Shown here: positions 8,217 to 16,796 of the stretch, piece by piece
Numbering within the stretch: position 1 is the stretch's first letter
How the letters are laid out: each line of letters opens with the position of its first letter
Assembly (NCBI RefSeq): GCF_005517195.1
Contig: NZ_CP040244.1
Span: forward strand, 4,544,001 to 4,608,000
Length of the DNA: 64,000 bases
Source: Streptomyces vilmorinianum
GTDB taxonomy: Bacteria; Actinomycetota; Actinomycetes; Streptomycetales; Streptomycetaceae
Direction: 5' to 3'
Notes under the pieces: generated by a model
What the model was told of the DNA's origin: nothing
The model's database searches: none
The model's input: the letters and a program-made list of their open reading frames with translations, nothing else
Translations under genes and position numbers: made by a program

Positions 8217-9759
8217 TGTTGGAAGCCTTGCCCATGCGGCCGTTGATGAAGTCGTCCTCGCTGACCCAGGTGGTCGATCCCCAGGGGTTGTACACCTGAA
8301 GCATGTCCCCCTCCTGGGCGATGATGGTCATGGCGTGGGCGCCCTCCTTGCCCGAGACGTCGACCGGCACCGGCCGCCCCTGCGCCACCGACCTCTCGAC
8401 TTCGGTGAGGACCGCCCTGCGGTCGGCGGCGCTGTTCAGGTCCTGACGCTGGTAGTCCGTGCCGGTGGCCGTGCCGACGGCCGTGTCGTTGATCCGCTCC
8501 TGCCCCTCGGGCCCCATGCCCGTCCAGTTCTTGCCGCCTTCGCCTTCGGTGTGCAGCCGGTGCTGTTCGGCCACCAGGCGCTGCTTGAAGGCGTTGGGGT
8601 CGTCCTGCTGCCCGTCGGGGCCGCCGGTGAGTTCGAGCGCGTACAGGGGATCGACCATGGCGCGGGACGTGACGGTGGACGAGGCCACACAGGTGCCCTC
8701 GGAGCCGTCGCCGCCCTGGACCCACCGCTGGCCGTTGAACGTCATGTAGTCCGTGTTGTTGTTCGAGCCGTCCGGCGCCAGGCCCTCGTCGTTCATGCTG
8801 TCCGCGGCGGTGACCACCGGACTGAGGTGCCGCCGCAGCCAGTCGGGATCCTTGCCGTGGATCTTGTCCTGGAACTTCTCGATCTCGGCGACGCTGTGGC
8901 CGGCGGCCAGGGCCTTCATCAGGTAGGCCCGCTCCTGCGGGTTGTCCGACCTCGCCAGCATCCGCTCCATGGCCGTCTCGTCGTCGAGGCTCAGCATGTC
9001 CATACGCGTCGACGCGCGCGCCAGGTCGCCGGCGGTGAGGATCTCGTTCAGTTCGGCGTCGGCGCCCGCGACGCCGGTGTCGGCGAGCATCAGCTTGTCG
9101 ACGGCGGTGAGTTCGCTCGTCTCCATCTTCCCGGCCCGCGCCTCGGCGGCCCACTTGTTCAGGTCGCGGGCCGCGACGCGAGTGGCCTCCTGCGCGTCCG
9201 AGACGGCGTCGTGCATCAGGTCGACCGCGTAGGAACCGAAGTGGGCGGCGTTCTTACGGTCCCACTCCTCCTCGTCGTTCTCGTGCAGGTCGTCGAAGAA
9301 GCCGTCCTTGCCGCCGAGCATCTTCTTCTGCTCCAGCAACTGTCCGCGGCCCTGCTCGTCCTTGCGCTGCGCTGCGCCGATCGCGTCGGACAGCGTCAGG
9401 AGCACCGACGCGCATTCCTGGAACGCCTCCCTCATCTGGTTCGCGGACCGCCCGGCGGCGTTCACCGCGTCGGAGGCGCGGACGCTCGTGTCGCCGACCC
9501 ACACCTCCGGAAGACCCTTGCGGCCCACCCGGTCGACCTGGTCGAAGACGCCGCCGACCGGGTCGACCTGGCCGCGGTAGAGCCTTGCCAGGCTCTGCAG
9601 CATGCCCTGGTCGCCGCCCGGTTCGGGCACCGAGAGGGCGTTGTCGATCAGGTCGAGGAGCTCGTTCTTGCTCCCGGCACCGAGCATCTTCTTGGACAGC
9701 GCGGCGAGCCAGTCGAGACGGAAGGAAGGGGAGTCGAGGGGAGAGGAGAAGAACGACAT
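8176..9759 (-). CDS. Large protein with C-terminal papain-like Cys/His/Asn domain
   Basis: A 527-residue protein without a classical signal peptide. The first 350 residues are charged, mostly helical and resemble the N-terminal parts of type VII-associated proteins (NQMREAFQECASVLLTLSDA region). The C-terminal 173 residues carry a possible catalytic triad: Cys357 in SEGTCVASS, His475 in GAHAMTII and Asn491 in QVYNPWGST. This order matches papain-like and C39-like peptidases. The upstream neighbour is a WXG100-like small protein (11 nt gap) and the downstream overlapping gene is an I42-like lipoprotein. The context suggests an exported protease or toxin, but substrate and export route are not shown by the sequence. 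Confidence 0.75.
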   Translation of the reverse strand: MSFFSSPLDSPSFRLDWLAALSKKMLGAGSKNELLDLIDNALSVPEPGGDQGMLQSLARLYRGQVDPVGGVFDQVDRVGRKGLPEVWVGDTSVRASDAVNAAGRSANQMREAFQECASVLLTLSDAIGAAQRKDEQGRGQLLEQKKMLGGKDGFFDDLHENDEEEWDRKNAAHFGSYAVDLMHDAVSDAQEATRVAARDLNKWAAEARAGKMETSELTAVDKLMLADTGVAGADAELNEILTAGDLARASTRMDMLSLDDETAMERMLARSDNPQERAYLMKALAAGHSVAEIEKFQDKIHGKDPDWLRRHLSPVVTAADSMNDEGLAPDGSNNNTDYMTFNGQRWVQGGDGSEGTCVASSTVTSRAMVDPLYALELTGGPDGQQDDPNAFKQRLVAEQHRLHTEGEGGKNWTGMGPEGQERINDTAVGTATGTDYQRQDLNSAADRRAVLTEVERSVAQGRPVPVDVSGKEGAHAMTIIAQEGDMLQVYNPWGSTTWVSEDDFINGRMGKASNNDLPNAYSVYLPR

Positions 9760-9770
9760 CGGCCCACTCC

Positions 9771-10142
9771 TCAGTAGCTCGCCAGGGCCGAGGTGCGTCC
9801 GCCCTGCGTCGATGTGTCGGTCAGGCCGCTCGTGCCGCCGGCGGGGACGCTGTCCATGGACGTCCGCACCAGGCCGTCGGTGCCGCGGTAGGTCTTCTTG
9901 GCCAACTGCACCTTGCCACCGAGCTCGTGCAACGCCGACGCCAGTGTCTTGGCCTCCGCCTCCCAGGCCTTGACGAACGCGTTCAGCGCCGACGCGGCGT
10001 CATCGCCGCCGACATCGCGGTACGAGTAACTCGTGCGAGCCTTGACGGCCGAGCTGACGCCGTCCATGTCCGTGCCGGCGTCGTCGAGTTGCCGAGCCTG
10101 GCCGGTCAAACCTGACTTGATCTGGTAGCCATCCGGCCCCAC
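9771..10142 (-). CDS. Small WXG100/ESX-like helical protein
   Basis: A 123-residue protein starting at a GTG with GGGGGAG five to six bases upstream; longer in-frame extensions are Arg-rich and have no ribosome site. It reads MGPDGYQIKSGLTG, then a helix with DDAASALNAFVKAWEAEAKTLASALHELG. This is the helix-turn-helix size and pattern of ESAT-6/WXG100-like secretion partners, with KAW replacing the strict WxG. Its stop lies 11 nt before the papain-like gene, so it probably is the first gene of the unit and may be co-secreted or a chaperone. No secretion ATPase is present in the window. Confidence 0.65.
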   Translation of the reverse strand: MGPDGYQIKSGLTGQARQLDDAGTDMDGVSSAVKARTSYSYRDVGGDDAASALNAFVKAWEAEAKTLASALHELGGKVQLAKKTYRGTDGLVRTSMDSVPAGGTSGLTDTSTQGGRTSALASY

Positions 10143-10526
10143 CGTGACTCCCCCGTGCGCATTCGATCTTGACCGCGGGCAGGCTAACACGCAGCGTACA
10201 TACGGACGATCAGCCGCCGTCCGAGCCACACACCTCCTCCACATCACACCCCCACGGCACGTCTGGGCGCGCACGCCTGGGCGCGCATTCCCGGACCCCG
10301 GCGATCGCCTGCAACTCGCCGTAGGCGTGCGGCGCGTACGGGCTGACGCCGGAGCCCGTCGCACTCGGCCTCGCCATCGGCGACACCACAGCTCAGGTCG
10401 GCACAATCACGAACCACCCGTAACGATCACCGGCCTGCTCGGGAGCGTCGCCGGGTGCTCGACCTGCCCGAACCTCGGAAATAGCGCCGCTTTGACACTT
10501 CGTCACGTGACGTAGGCTGGGCTGCC
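10143..10526 (+). other. Divergent intergenic region between the protease-like cassette and the kinase
   Basis: A 384-bp region with no convincing gene; short frames here are Arg/Pro-rich and lack ribosome sites. It should hold the promoter of the leftward cassette near 10150-10200 and that of the kinase at its right end. Confidence 0.6.
10492..10518 (+). promoter_or_regulatory. Probable kinase promoter with embedded palindrome
   Basis: TTGACA at 10492-10497 and TAGGCT at 10513-10518 look like -35 and -10 elements with a short 15-bp spacer. The spacer contains the perfect 12-bp palindrome CGTCACGTGACG (10501-10512). The GTG start of the kinase follows nine bases after the -10 box with no ribosome site, so the mRNA may be leaderless. 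A protein binding the palindrome would cover the promoter. Confidence 0.5.
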
Positions 10527-12230
10527 GTGACGAACGGCATCGACGACATACTGGCCCCGCTCGACCCCCTCGATCCGCGCGAGACAGCCGGCTACCGGCT
10601 ACTCGCCCGGCTAGGCGAGGGCGGAATGGGCACCGTGTACCTCTCGCACACGCGAGGCGGGCAGCCCGTCGCGTTCAAGGTGGTCCGCCGCGAGTACGGC
10701 CAGGACCCGGACTTCCGGCGCCGCTTCGAGCAGGAGGTGCGGGCCGCCCGCCGGGTGCAGGGCTACCACCTCGTACCGGTCGTCGACCACGACACCGCCG
10801 GCGCGCTTCCCTGGATCGCCTCGGCGTTCGTGCCCGGCCTCTCGCTCGCCGACGCACTCACCACGTACGGGCCGCTGCCCCTGCCCGCCGTCTTCCAGCT
10901 GGCCGGCTGCACGGCCCGGGCTCTCGGCTCCATCCACGCGGCGGACGTGGTCCACCGCGACCTGAAGCCCGCCAACATCCTGCTCGGTTCGACCGGGCCG
11001 TACGTCATCGACTTCGGCATCGCACAGGCGGCCGACGCCACGCAGCTCACCCGCAGCGGTGGAGTCATCGGCACACCGCAGTACATGTCGCCCGAACATG
11101 CGCTGGGCGAGCCCGTCACCGCGGCCACCGATGTGTTCTCGCTCGGCCTGATCGCGGCGGTCGCGGCGACCGGACGGCATCCGTACGGCGAGGGCGGCGC
11201 GACCGCCCTCGGCGTCCGCATCGCCAACACGGAGCGGATGCCGCCGGATCTGAGCGGCTACCCGGCGCCACTGCGGACGCTCCTTGAACGCTGCCTCACA
11301 GCCGATCCGGCGGCCCGCATCACGACGGACGAGCTCGCGGAGCTGTGCGAGCGGGCGGCGGGGCGGCCGCTGCGCGCGTTCGACGGCTGGCTGCCGGCGC
11401 CGCTCATGGAGCGGATCGCGCGCAGGGAGGCGACTGCGGCGCGTCCCCCGGAACCGGCGCCCCAGCCGACTCCTACGGCCACGCCCACCCAGCCGGACGC
11501 CAGTGCGCACCTGGCCGGACAGCCCACCGTGTCGGCCCCGCCGCGGCCCGGCCCGGCTCATACGCCGTCCCCGACGGCCACCCCCTCTCCCGCGCCCGCC
11601 AAGCGCACCCGCCCCGCGCTGCTCGCCGCTGCCGGTGCGGTCGCCGTGACGCTCGCTGCAGTCGTGACTTGGGTGATCGTGAGCCCTGACGGCGAAAAGG
11701 GCCGCGCGGGCGACACCCGGGCGGACGACAAGCACACCGCGACCTCCGCCCCGGCCTCCTCGCCCTCTCCCTCTCCCACTCCGCAGCAGACCGCGTACAC
11801 GCTCGTCTTCAAGGACAAGCCCCTGACCCTGCGCGCACCGGCCTTCAACACCGGCACACACGTGGACCTGGACGCGCCGAAAATGTTCCCCGACGGAGAA
11901 ATCGGCCAGAACGACGGCATGGAACTCACCTACCAGGACTGGGGCGACGCCGACCTGCGCTTCCTCACCCCTCTGGGCAGGGGCACCGGCACCACGCCCG
12001 AGGAATGCAGAACAGGCGTGGACACCGACACGCTGCCGGCCTCGATCCCCGCCGACGACCTGAACCAGGGACAAACCCTGGCCAAGGGCATGGTGCTGTG
12101 CACCGTCACCAGCGACAACAACCTGGCGATGCTGCGGATCACCGATGTCCTGCCGGACACGAAGGAGGGTCTGTCCAGTGACATGCCCGACTACGTCACC
12201 ACGCTGACCCTCTGGAAGATCTCCAAGTAG
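10527..12230 (+). CDS. Membrane Ser/Thr protein kinase with extracellular domain
   Basis: A 567-residue Hanks-type kinase. Residues 20-285 hold the Gly loop (GEGGMGTVY), the catalytic Lys (VAFKVV), HRDLKPANIL, DFG (DFGIAQ) and GTPQYMSPE. A Pro/Thr-rich juxtamembrane linker follows, then a single membrane helix at about 363-384. The outer 180 residues are not PASTA repeats. They resemble none of the standard sensor folds I know, but contain two conserved-looking cysteines (PEECRTG, MVLCTVTS). The kinase faces a convergent SpoIIE phosphatase after a 345-bp gap. The outside ligand is unknown. Confidence 0.93.
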   Translation: MTNGIDDILAPLDPLDPRETAGYRLLARLGEGGMGTVYLSHTRGGQPVAFKVVRREYGQDPDFRRRFEQEVRAARRVQGYHLVPVVDHDTAGALPWIASAFVPGLSLADALTTYGPLPLPAVFQLAGCTARALGSIHAADVVHRDLKPANILLGSTGPYVIDFGIAQAADATQLTRSGGVIGTPQYMSPEHALGEPVTAATDVFSLGLIAAVAATGRHPYGEGGATALGVRIANTERMPPDLSGYPAPLRTLLERCLTADPAARITTDELAELCERAAGRPLRAFDGWLPAPLMERIARREATAARPPEPAPQPTPTATPTQPDASAHLAGQPTVSAPPRPGPAHTPSPTATPSPAPAKRTRPALLAAAGAVAVTLAAVVTWVIVSPDGEKGRAGDTRADDKHTATSAPASSPSPSPTPQQTAYTLVFKDKPLTLRAPAFNTGTHVDLDAPKMFPDGEIGQNDGMELTYQDWGDADLRFLTPLGRGTGTTPEECRTGVDTDTLPASIPADDLNQGQTLAKGMVLCTVTSDNNLAMLRITDVLPDTKEGLSSDMPDYVTTLTLWKISK

Positions 12231-12439
12231 AGCACGGCGGCGAGCTGGACCAGCTGCGCCGAGTGGACCTGTGGGCCGCTGGGGAGTGGCTGACCTGCGA
12301 CGACAACGTGGCTTTCGTCCCCCAGTTCCGCCGCGATGTGCTGGATACGGCCGCTTGGCTGCGTTCCGGTGAGGGTTCCCCTCTGCCGCGAGCCGACTCT
12401 CGGCGGACCGGGTCGCCGAACGCGGGAACCGACAGGTGA
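12227..12439 (+). pseudogene. Remnant of an unknown coding sequence
   Basis: Between the kinase and the phosphatase one frame reads GELDQLRRVDLWAAGEWL, then CDDNVAFVPQFRRDVLDTAAW, and stops at 12439. This has the composition of real protein and no start codon or ribosome site, and its upstream part lies inside the kinase 3' end. I read it as the C-terminal tail of a lost gene. The rest of the gap (12440-12575) holds nothing recognisable. Confidence 0.4.
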
Positions 12440-12575
12440 GCGGGTTGGTCCGGCGCTCACAGGAGCATCGTCCGCGCGGCAGTCGGACAAGATGGTGCTG
12501 CGGAGGCTGCCGCTGATGATCAACCGTTCCCTCCGGGCGCAGCCCAAGGCGGGCCGCTCACCGGGGCTCCGTGCC

Positions 12576-13676
12576 TCAGGGCTCGCACAGGCGTACGGCG
12601 AGGGCGGCGATGTCGTCGTCAAGGCGTCCTCTGCTGTAGCGGAGGAGATCGCGGTGAAGGGCCGTGAGCAGTTCGCGGGGCGGTGTCGGGGGCTGTCGAC
12701 GCATCCAGGCTGCCAGCGGGAAGAACTCGCCGTCGCGGGCGCGGGCCTCGGCGATTCCGTCGGTATAGAGGAGCAGCAGGTCGCCGGGGGCGAAGTCGAA
12801 GGTGTCGACGTTGTACTGCTCGCCGATCAGCTCCGCGAGGCTGAGCAGTGGCGATGGCGTGGCCGTCTCGAGGACACGGAGTTTCCCGCCGTTCAGGAGC
12901 AGCGGCGGGGGGTGTCCGCAGTTGAGGATGTCGATACGTCTGCCCTCGGGCGGGATCTCGGCGAGAAGGGCGGTGGCGAAGCGCTCCATCGGCCCCTCGG
13001 GGGGAAAGGCGGCGTTGTAACGGGCGCTGCTGGCGTCCAGCCTGCGTGCGACGTCGACCATGTCGGGCTCGCCGTAGGCCGCCTCCCGGAACGCGTTGAC
13101 GATCGCCGCGGCCGCCCCCACTGCCGGCAGGCCCTTGCCCCGCACGTCTCCGATGAGCAGCCTGACCCCGTATGGCGTGTCGACCACCTCGTAGAAGTCC
13201 CCGCCGATGCGGGCCTCCGCCGCGGCCGCGAGATAGAGCGACTCGATCTCGATGCTGCCGATGCGGCGTGGCATGGGGCTCAGCACCACCTGTTGCGCCG
13301 CGTCGGCGACGAGGCGTACCTGAAAGAGGGTGCGCTCCCGCTGGAGCCGGAGATGGCTTCCGTACGCGGCGGCCACGGTGACCGCGATGATCCCCGCGGC
13401 CGTCCACCACGTTCCCAGATCGGGGAAGACGAGGCTGAGGCCGATCATCAGAAAGAGGCAGACTGTCCCGAGCAGGACGGTGGGGAGGACCGGCCACATG
13501 GCGGCGGCCAGGGCCGGCGCCGCGGGCAGGAGGCGGCTGAAGGCCATTTCCGGCGGAGTGCTGTATGCCAGGCTGGCGATGACGACGGTCAGGATGACCG
13601 GCGACAGCCGCACAAGTCTTCCCGGGCCGGGGCGCCTACGAAGCCGCGGCCGTCCAGACTCGATCACACGTCCCAC
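12576..13676 (-). CDS. Membrane PP2C-type phosphatase of the SpoIIE/RsbU class
   Basis: A protein of 366 residues from a GTG at 13676. Longer starts reach 13799 but add a Pro/Gly-rich stretch. The N-terminal 110 residues hold three or four hydrophobic segments. The catalytic domain follows with the metal-binding motifs GGDFYEVV, LIGDVRGKGLPA and LDDDIAALAVRL. These enzymes dephosphorylate anti-anti-sigma proteins such as the STAS protein encoded at 19194-19514; that pairing is only a possibility. No GAF or PAS sensor is present. Confidence 0.88.
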   Translation of the reverse strand: MGRVIESGRPRLRRRPGPGRLVRLSPVILTVVIASLAYSTPPEMAFSRLLPAAPALAAAMWPVLPTVLLGTVCLFLMIGLSLVFPDLGTWWTAAGIIAVTVAAAYGSHLRLQRERTLFQVRLVADAAQQVVLSPMPRRIGSIEIESLYLAAAAEARIGGDFYEVVDTPYGVRLLIGDVRGKGLPAVGAAAAIVNAFREAAYGEPDMVDVARRLDASSARYNAAFPPEGPMERFATALLAEIPPEGRRIDILNCGHPPPLLLNGGKLRVLETATPSPLLSLAELIGEQYNVDTFDFAPGDLLLLYTDGIAEARARDGEFFPLAAWMRRQPPTPPRELLTALHRDLLRYSRGRLDDDIAALAVRLCEP

Positions 13677-13813
13677 AATATCTGCGCAATGCGGGCATAG
13701 CGCGCTGACGAACAGAGTCGGCTGCCCGCCCCTCCCACCAGGGCAGGCAGCAGAAGCGGCTGGTATCGCGGTGCCCGTTCCCCAGCGGCACGCACCCACA
13801 AGGCACGGGGGGC

Positions 13814-14458
13814 TCAGTCGTCGCTTCCGACACCGCGATCGGGTTTGCTCATGTCGCCCGTCGCGGGAGTGCCGCCGGCGAGCCCGTAGCGCAGGTACAC
13901 GGTGCCCTTCGGGCTGGCTGCCGGGGGTGCGAGGAGCGTGACGTTGGTGGGCACCGCGCCATCGTCGAACACTTTCTTCCCGACGCCGAGCACGATCGGG
14001 TGCACCCAGAGATCGAGACGGTCGAAGAGCTTCTCGCGCAGGAGGGTCTGCACGAGGTTCAGGCTCCCGACGACCTTCACGTTCTCGTGCCGCTCACGGA
14101 TCTCACGCACCGCGTCGGCGAGGTCCGGGCCGAGCTGCGTGGACCCGGCCCACGAGAGGTCGGGCGTGCCGCGAGAGGCCACGTACTTCGGGACGCTGTT
14201 GAAGAGCGTGGCGATCTCGTTGTCCTCGCCACCCTCCTGGTGAGGCCAGTAGGCGGCGAAGATGTCGTACGTCCGCCGGCCGAGCAGGAGGGCGTCCGTG
14301 CCCTCGTACGCGGCACCGATCTGCGCCCCGGCGACCTCGTCAAGCAGGGGCGCCTGCCAGCCGCCGAACGGGAACCCCACCGGGTCCTCGTCGGGGCCGC
14401 CGGGCGCCTGCCCGACGAGGTCGAGGGTCGCGAACAGCTCGATGTGGATGAGGCCCAT
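13814..14458 (-). CDS. Dihydrofolate-reductase-family (RibD C-terminal) protein
   Basis: A 214-residue protein of the YyaP/YwjB-like branch of the DHFR fold, with the NADPH-side segment GTDALLLGRRTYDIFAAYW and the later VKVVGSLNLVQTLL and LWVHPIVLGVGKKVF motifs. Members are usually uncharacterised NADPH-dependent reductases. It stands alone, between the phosphatase and PolX, all on the minus strand but with large gaps. Confidence 0.85.
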   Translation of the reverse strand: MGLIHIELFATLDLVGQAPGGPDEDPVGFPFGGWQAPLLDEVAGAQIGAAYEGTDALLLGRRTYDIFAAYWPHQEGGEDNEIATLFNSVPKYVASRGTPDLSWAGSTQLGPDLADAVREIRERHENVKVVGSLNLVQTLLREKLFDRLDLWVHPIVLGVGKKVFDDGAVPTNVTLLAPPAASPKGTVYLRYGLAGGTPATGDMSKPDRGVGSDD

Positions 14459-14785
14459 GGCTCACTCCCGATGAGTCGGTTTGTCTCCGTCAAGAGATAG
14501 ACCTGCGGGTGCCCGCAGACTCATCGCCGCGCCGGAACCGGCTTCCTTCCGGGACATCCGTCACGCACCGCCGCCGTCCCACTACCCTGCGGGCCCCACG
14601 AGAACGGTTGGGTTGGCTGCCCGTCCCGGCCCGTCGGCCAGGCGTACGCGTGTGGGCAACGAGTCGGCTGGGCGCAGGCGCAGCGCTTGACGAACGAGCC
14701 CATGCCTCGGGCGAGCCGTCGGGCGGGCACGGCCCTTGACCTGCGGGCCGTGTTCCGGCGCCTCGAACCCCTTCCTCCGGCTCCG
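14459..14785 (-). other. Intergenic region with one terminator-like hairpin
   Basis: A 327-bp gap. I see no convincing gene. An 8-bp inverted repeat CACGGCCC/GGGCCGTG with a 9-nt loop at 14728-14752 lies 34 nt beyond the polX stop on its strand and could end that transcript. Confidence 0.4.
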
Positions 14786-16513
14786 TCAGGCGCCCCTCTT
14801 GGCCAGGAAGCGGCGCAGTTTCGTCAGCGGCCACGTGTTGATGACGTCGTCGTCGGTCAGCCAGCCGCGCTGAGCCGTGGCCACCCCGTAGCGCATGTAC
14901 GGCAGATGCGTGGTGGCGTGTGCGTCGGAGTTCACGGCGAACTTCACGCCGTGCCGTTTCGCGCGCAGGATGTCCTCGTCGCGCAGGTCGAGCCGCTCGG
15001 GATGCGCGTTGATCTCCAGCGCGGTGCCCGCCCGCGCGCAGGCCTCGAAGACCGCGTCGAAGTCGGCGTCGATGCCCGGGCGTTTGCCGATCCGGCGGGT
15101 CGTGGGATGGCCGATGACGGCGACGTACGGGTTCTCGCAGGCGCGGATGAGACGGCGGGTGAGTTCCCGCCTGCTCTGGTTGAAGTGGGAGTGGACCGAG
15201 GCCACGCAGATGTCGAAGTCCGCGAGGAACTCGTCGGGCCAGTCCAGGGAGCCGTCCGGGCCGATGTTGAGTTCCGTGCCGTGCAGCAGCCGCATCCTGT
15301 GGTGCGCGCCGTCGAGTGCGCGTACCCGCTCGCGCTGGGCGAGGATCTTCTCATCGGTCATGCGCTGCATGTACAGGTTCGGGGCGTGGTCGGTCACGGC
15401 GTAATAGGCGTATCCGCGGGCGGCAGCGGTGGCGATCATGTCCTCCAGCGGGGCCAGCCCGTCGGTGAGGTCGGTGTGGGTGTGCAGATCGCCGCGGATG
15501 TCCTTCTCCGTCAGGAGCTCGGGGAGTTCGCCGCGCAGCCCGGCCGCGATCTCGCCCCGGTCCTCGCGCAGGGTCGGCGGGATCCAGGGCAGTCCGAGCC
15601 TCTCGTAGATCGCTTCCTCCGTCTCGGACGTGATGCTCTCGCCGCTCTCGGCGTCGAAGAGCCCGTACTCGGACAGCTTGAGGCCTTGGCGCACCGCGAG
15701 TTCGCGCGTGCGGATGTTGTGCGCCTTGGAGCCGGTGAAGTACTGCAGTCCCGCGCCCCAGGAGGCCGGGGGCAGGACCCGGAGGTCCACCTGGAGGCCC
15801 GTGACGGTCCGTACGGAGGTCTTCTTCTCCCCGTGCGCGATGACCTCGGCCGTGTGCGGGAGGGCGGCGAGGGCGTCCATGAACGGGGCCGACCGGCGCG
15901 CCGCCACCAGGATGTCGATGTCGCCGATGGTCTCCTTCATGCGGCGCAGGGACCCCGCGTACGTGCACCGGACGCAGCCGCGGATGTCCGACAGCTCCGC
16001 GACGAGCTGCTCGGCGATGTCCATGGCGGCGCTGACGAGGATCCGGCCCTCGCCGGCCTTCTGCAGGACGGAGATGCCGTGCAGGATGTTCTCCTCGGTC
16101 CGCTCCCCGAAGCCCTTCAGGTCGCGCAGACGTTCCTGGTGGATGGCGTCGATCAGCTGGTCGACGGTGGTGATGCCGAGCTCCTCGTAGACGACCATGG
16201 CCTTGCGGGGCCCGAGCCCCGGAATCGCGATCAGCTCGCGCACTCCGGCCGGCACGGACGTCCGGGCCTCGTCGACGACGGACATGCGGCCGGTCCGCAG
16301 GTACTCCGAGATCTTGTCGGCGACGGACCTGCCGACGTTCGGAATCTCGATCAGCCCCTTCGCGTCCAGTGTCGAGACGTCCTGCGGGTAGCCCGCGACG
16401 GCGCGTGCGGCCTTCTCGTAGGCACGCGCCTTGAAGGCCTCCCCGCCCCGGATCGCGATGATGTCGGCGTACTCCTGGAGGAGCGCCTCGACCTCGTCGT
16501 TGGCTCGGGCCAT
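14786..16513 (-). CDS. polX: DNA polymerase/3'-5' exonuclease PolX
   Basis: A 575-residue bacterial family-X polymerase for gap filling in DNA repair. The order is an N-terminal helix-hairpin-helix region, the polymerase core with the catalytic GDIDILV near residue 198 and a second metal carboxylate in TGLQVDLRV, then a C-terminal PHP phosphoesterase from about residue 344 (DLHTHTDLTDG). His/Asp-rich motifs such as ASVHSHF, VIGHPT and NSDAHAT continue the PHP domain. The ATG at 16513 (MARANDEVEALL) matches the family start, though GGAGG lies very close to it; a GTG at 16549 is an alternative. Confidence 0.93.
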   Translation of the reverse strand: MARANDEVEALLQEYADIIAIRGGEAFKARAYEKAARAVAGYPQDVSTLDAKGLIEIPNVGRSVADKISEYLRTGRMSVVDEARTSVPAGVRELIAIPGLGPRKAMVVYEELGITTVDQLIDAIHQERLRDLKGFGERTEENILHGISVLQKAGEGRILVSAAMDIAEQLVAELSDIRGCVRCTYAGSLRRMKETIGDIDILVAARRSAPFMDALAALPHTAEVIAHGEKKTSVRTVTGLQVDLRVLPPASWGAGLQYFTGSKAHNIRTRELAVRQGLKLSEYGLFDAESGESITSETEEAIYERLGLPWIPPTLREDRGEIAAGLRGELPELLTEKDIRGDLHTHTDLTDGLAPLEDMIATAAARGYAYYAVTDHAPNLYMQRMTDEKILAQRERVRALDGAHHRMRLLHGTELNIGPDGSLDWPDEFLADFDICVASVHSHFNQSRRELTRRLIRACENPYVAVIGHPTTRRIGKRPGIDADFDAVFEACARAGTALEINAHPERLDLRDEDILRAKRHGVKFAVNSDAHATTHLPYMRYGVATAQRGWLTDDDVINTWPLTKLRRFLAKRGA

Positions 16514-16624
16514 GCCTCCAGGGTGCCCCCGCGAGCCCCGGACAGGCACGCCGGGCGCCTTGGTCGCGGGCCCGGCACCACCGGCTGGGACCCCCTGCCG
16601 CCCGTGCTCCCTCCCGGGGACGTT

Positions 16625-16642
16625 TCTGCTTGATCAAGCAGA
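16625..16642 (+). promoter_or_regulatory. Perfect 18-bp palindrome, candidate operator
   Basis: TCTGCTTGATCAAGCAGA is a perfect palindrome in the 283-bp gap between polX and the radical SAM gene. Its core TTGATCAA resembles sites of MarR-type regulators. A GATAGCGTG just after it could be a -10 region. A 17-codon frame (MDVPREQAALEHATGGG, 16656-16709) follows without a ribosome site. The radical SAM gene starts 155 bp downstream of the palindrome, with GAGGAG before its ATG. Confidence 0.5.
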
Positions 16643-16796
16643 TAGCGTGTCCTTCATGGACGTACCCAGGGAGCAGGCGGCGTTGGAGCATGCGACGGGC
16701 GGGGGGTGATCGCCTCCGTCACCGGCACGTGTCCGCGCCCGGCGCCGAACTCGACACCGCCCGGGCCGACGTCCACCCATCCGAAGAGGAGATCAC

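Noticed and set aside
13636..13833. 65-codon Cys-rich frame between the DHFR-like and phosphatase genes
   Set aside because: It overlaps the phosphatase start in another frame and has no ribosome site; the cysteines do not form a zinc motif with conserved spacing.
14490..14834. Several 69-114-codon frames in the gap between the DHFR-like gene and polX
   Set aside because: All are Arg/Pro/Gly-rich, occur on both strands at once and have no ribosome site.
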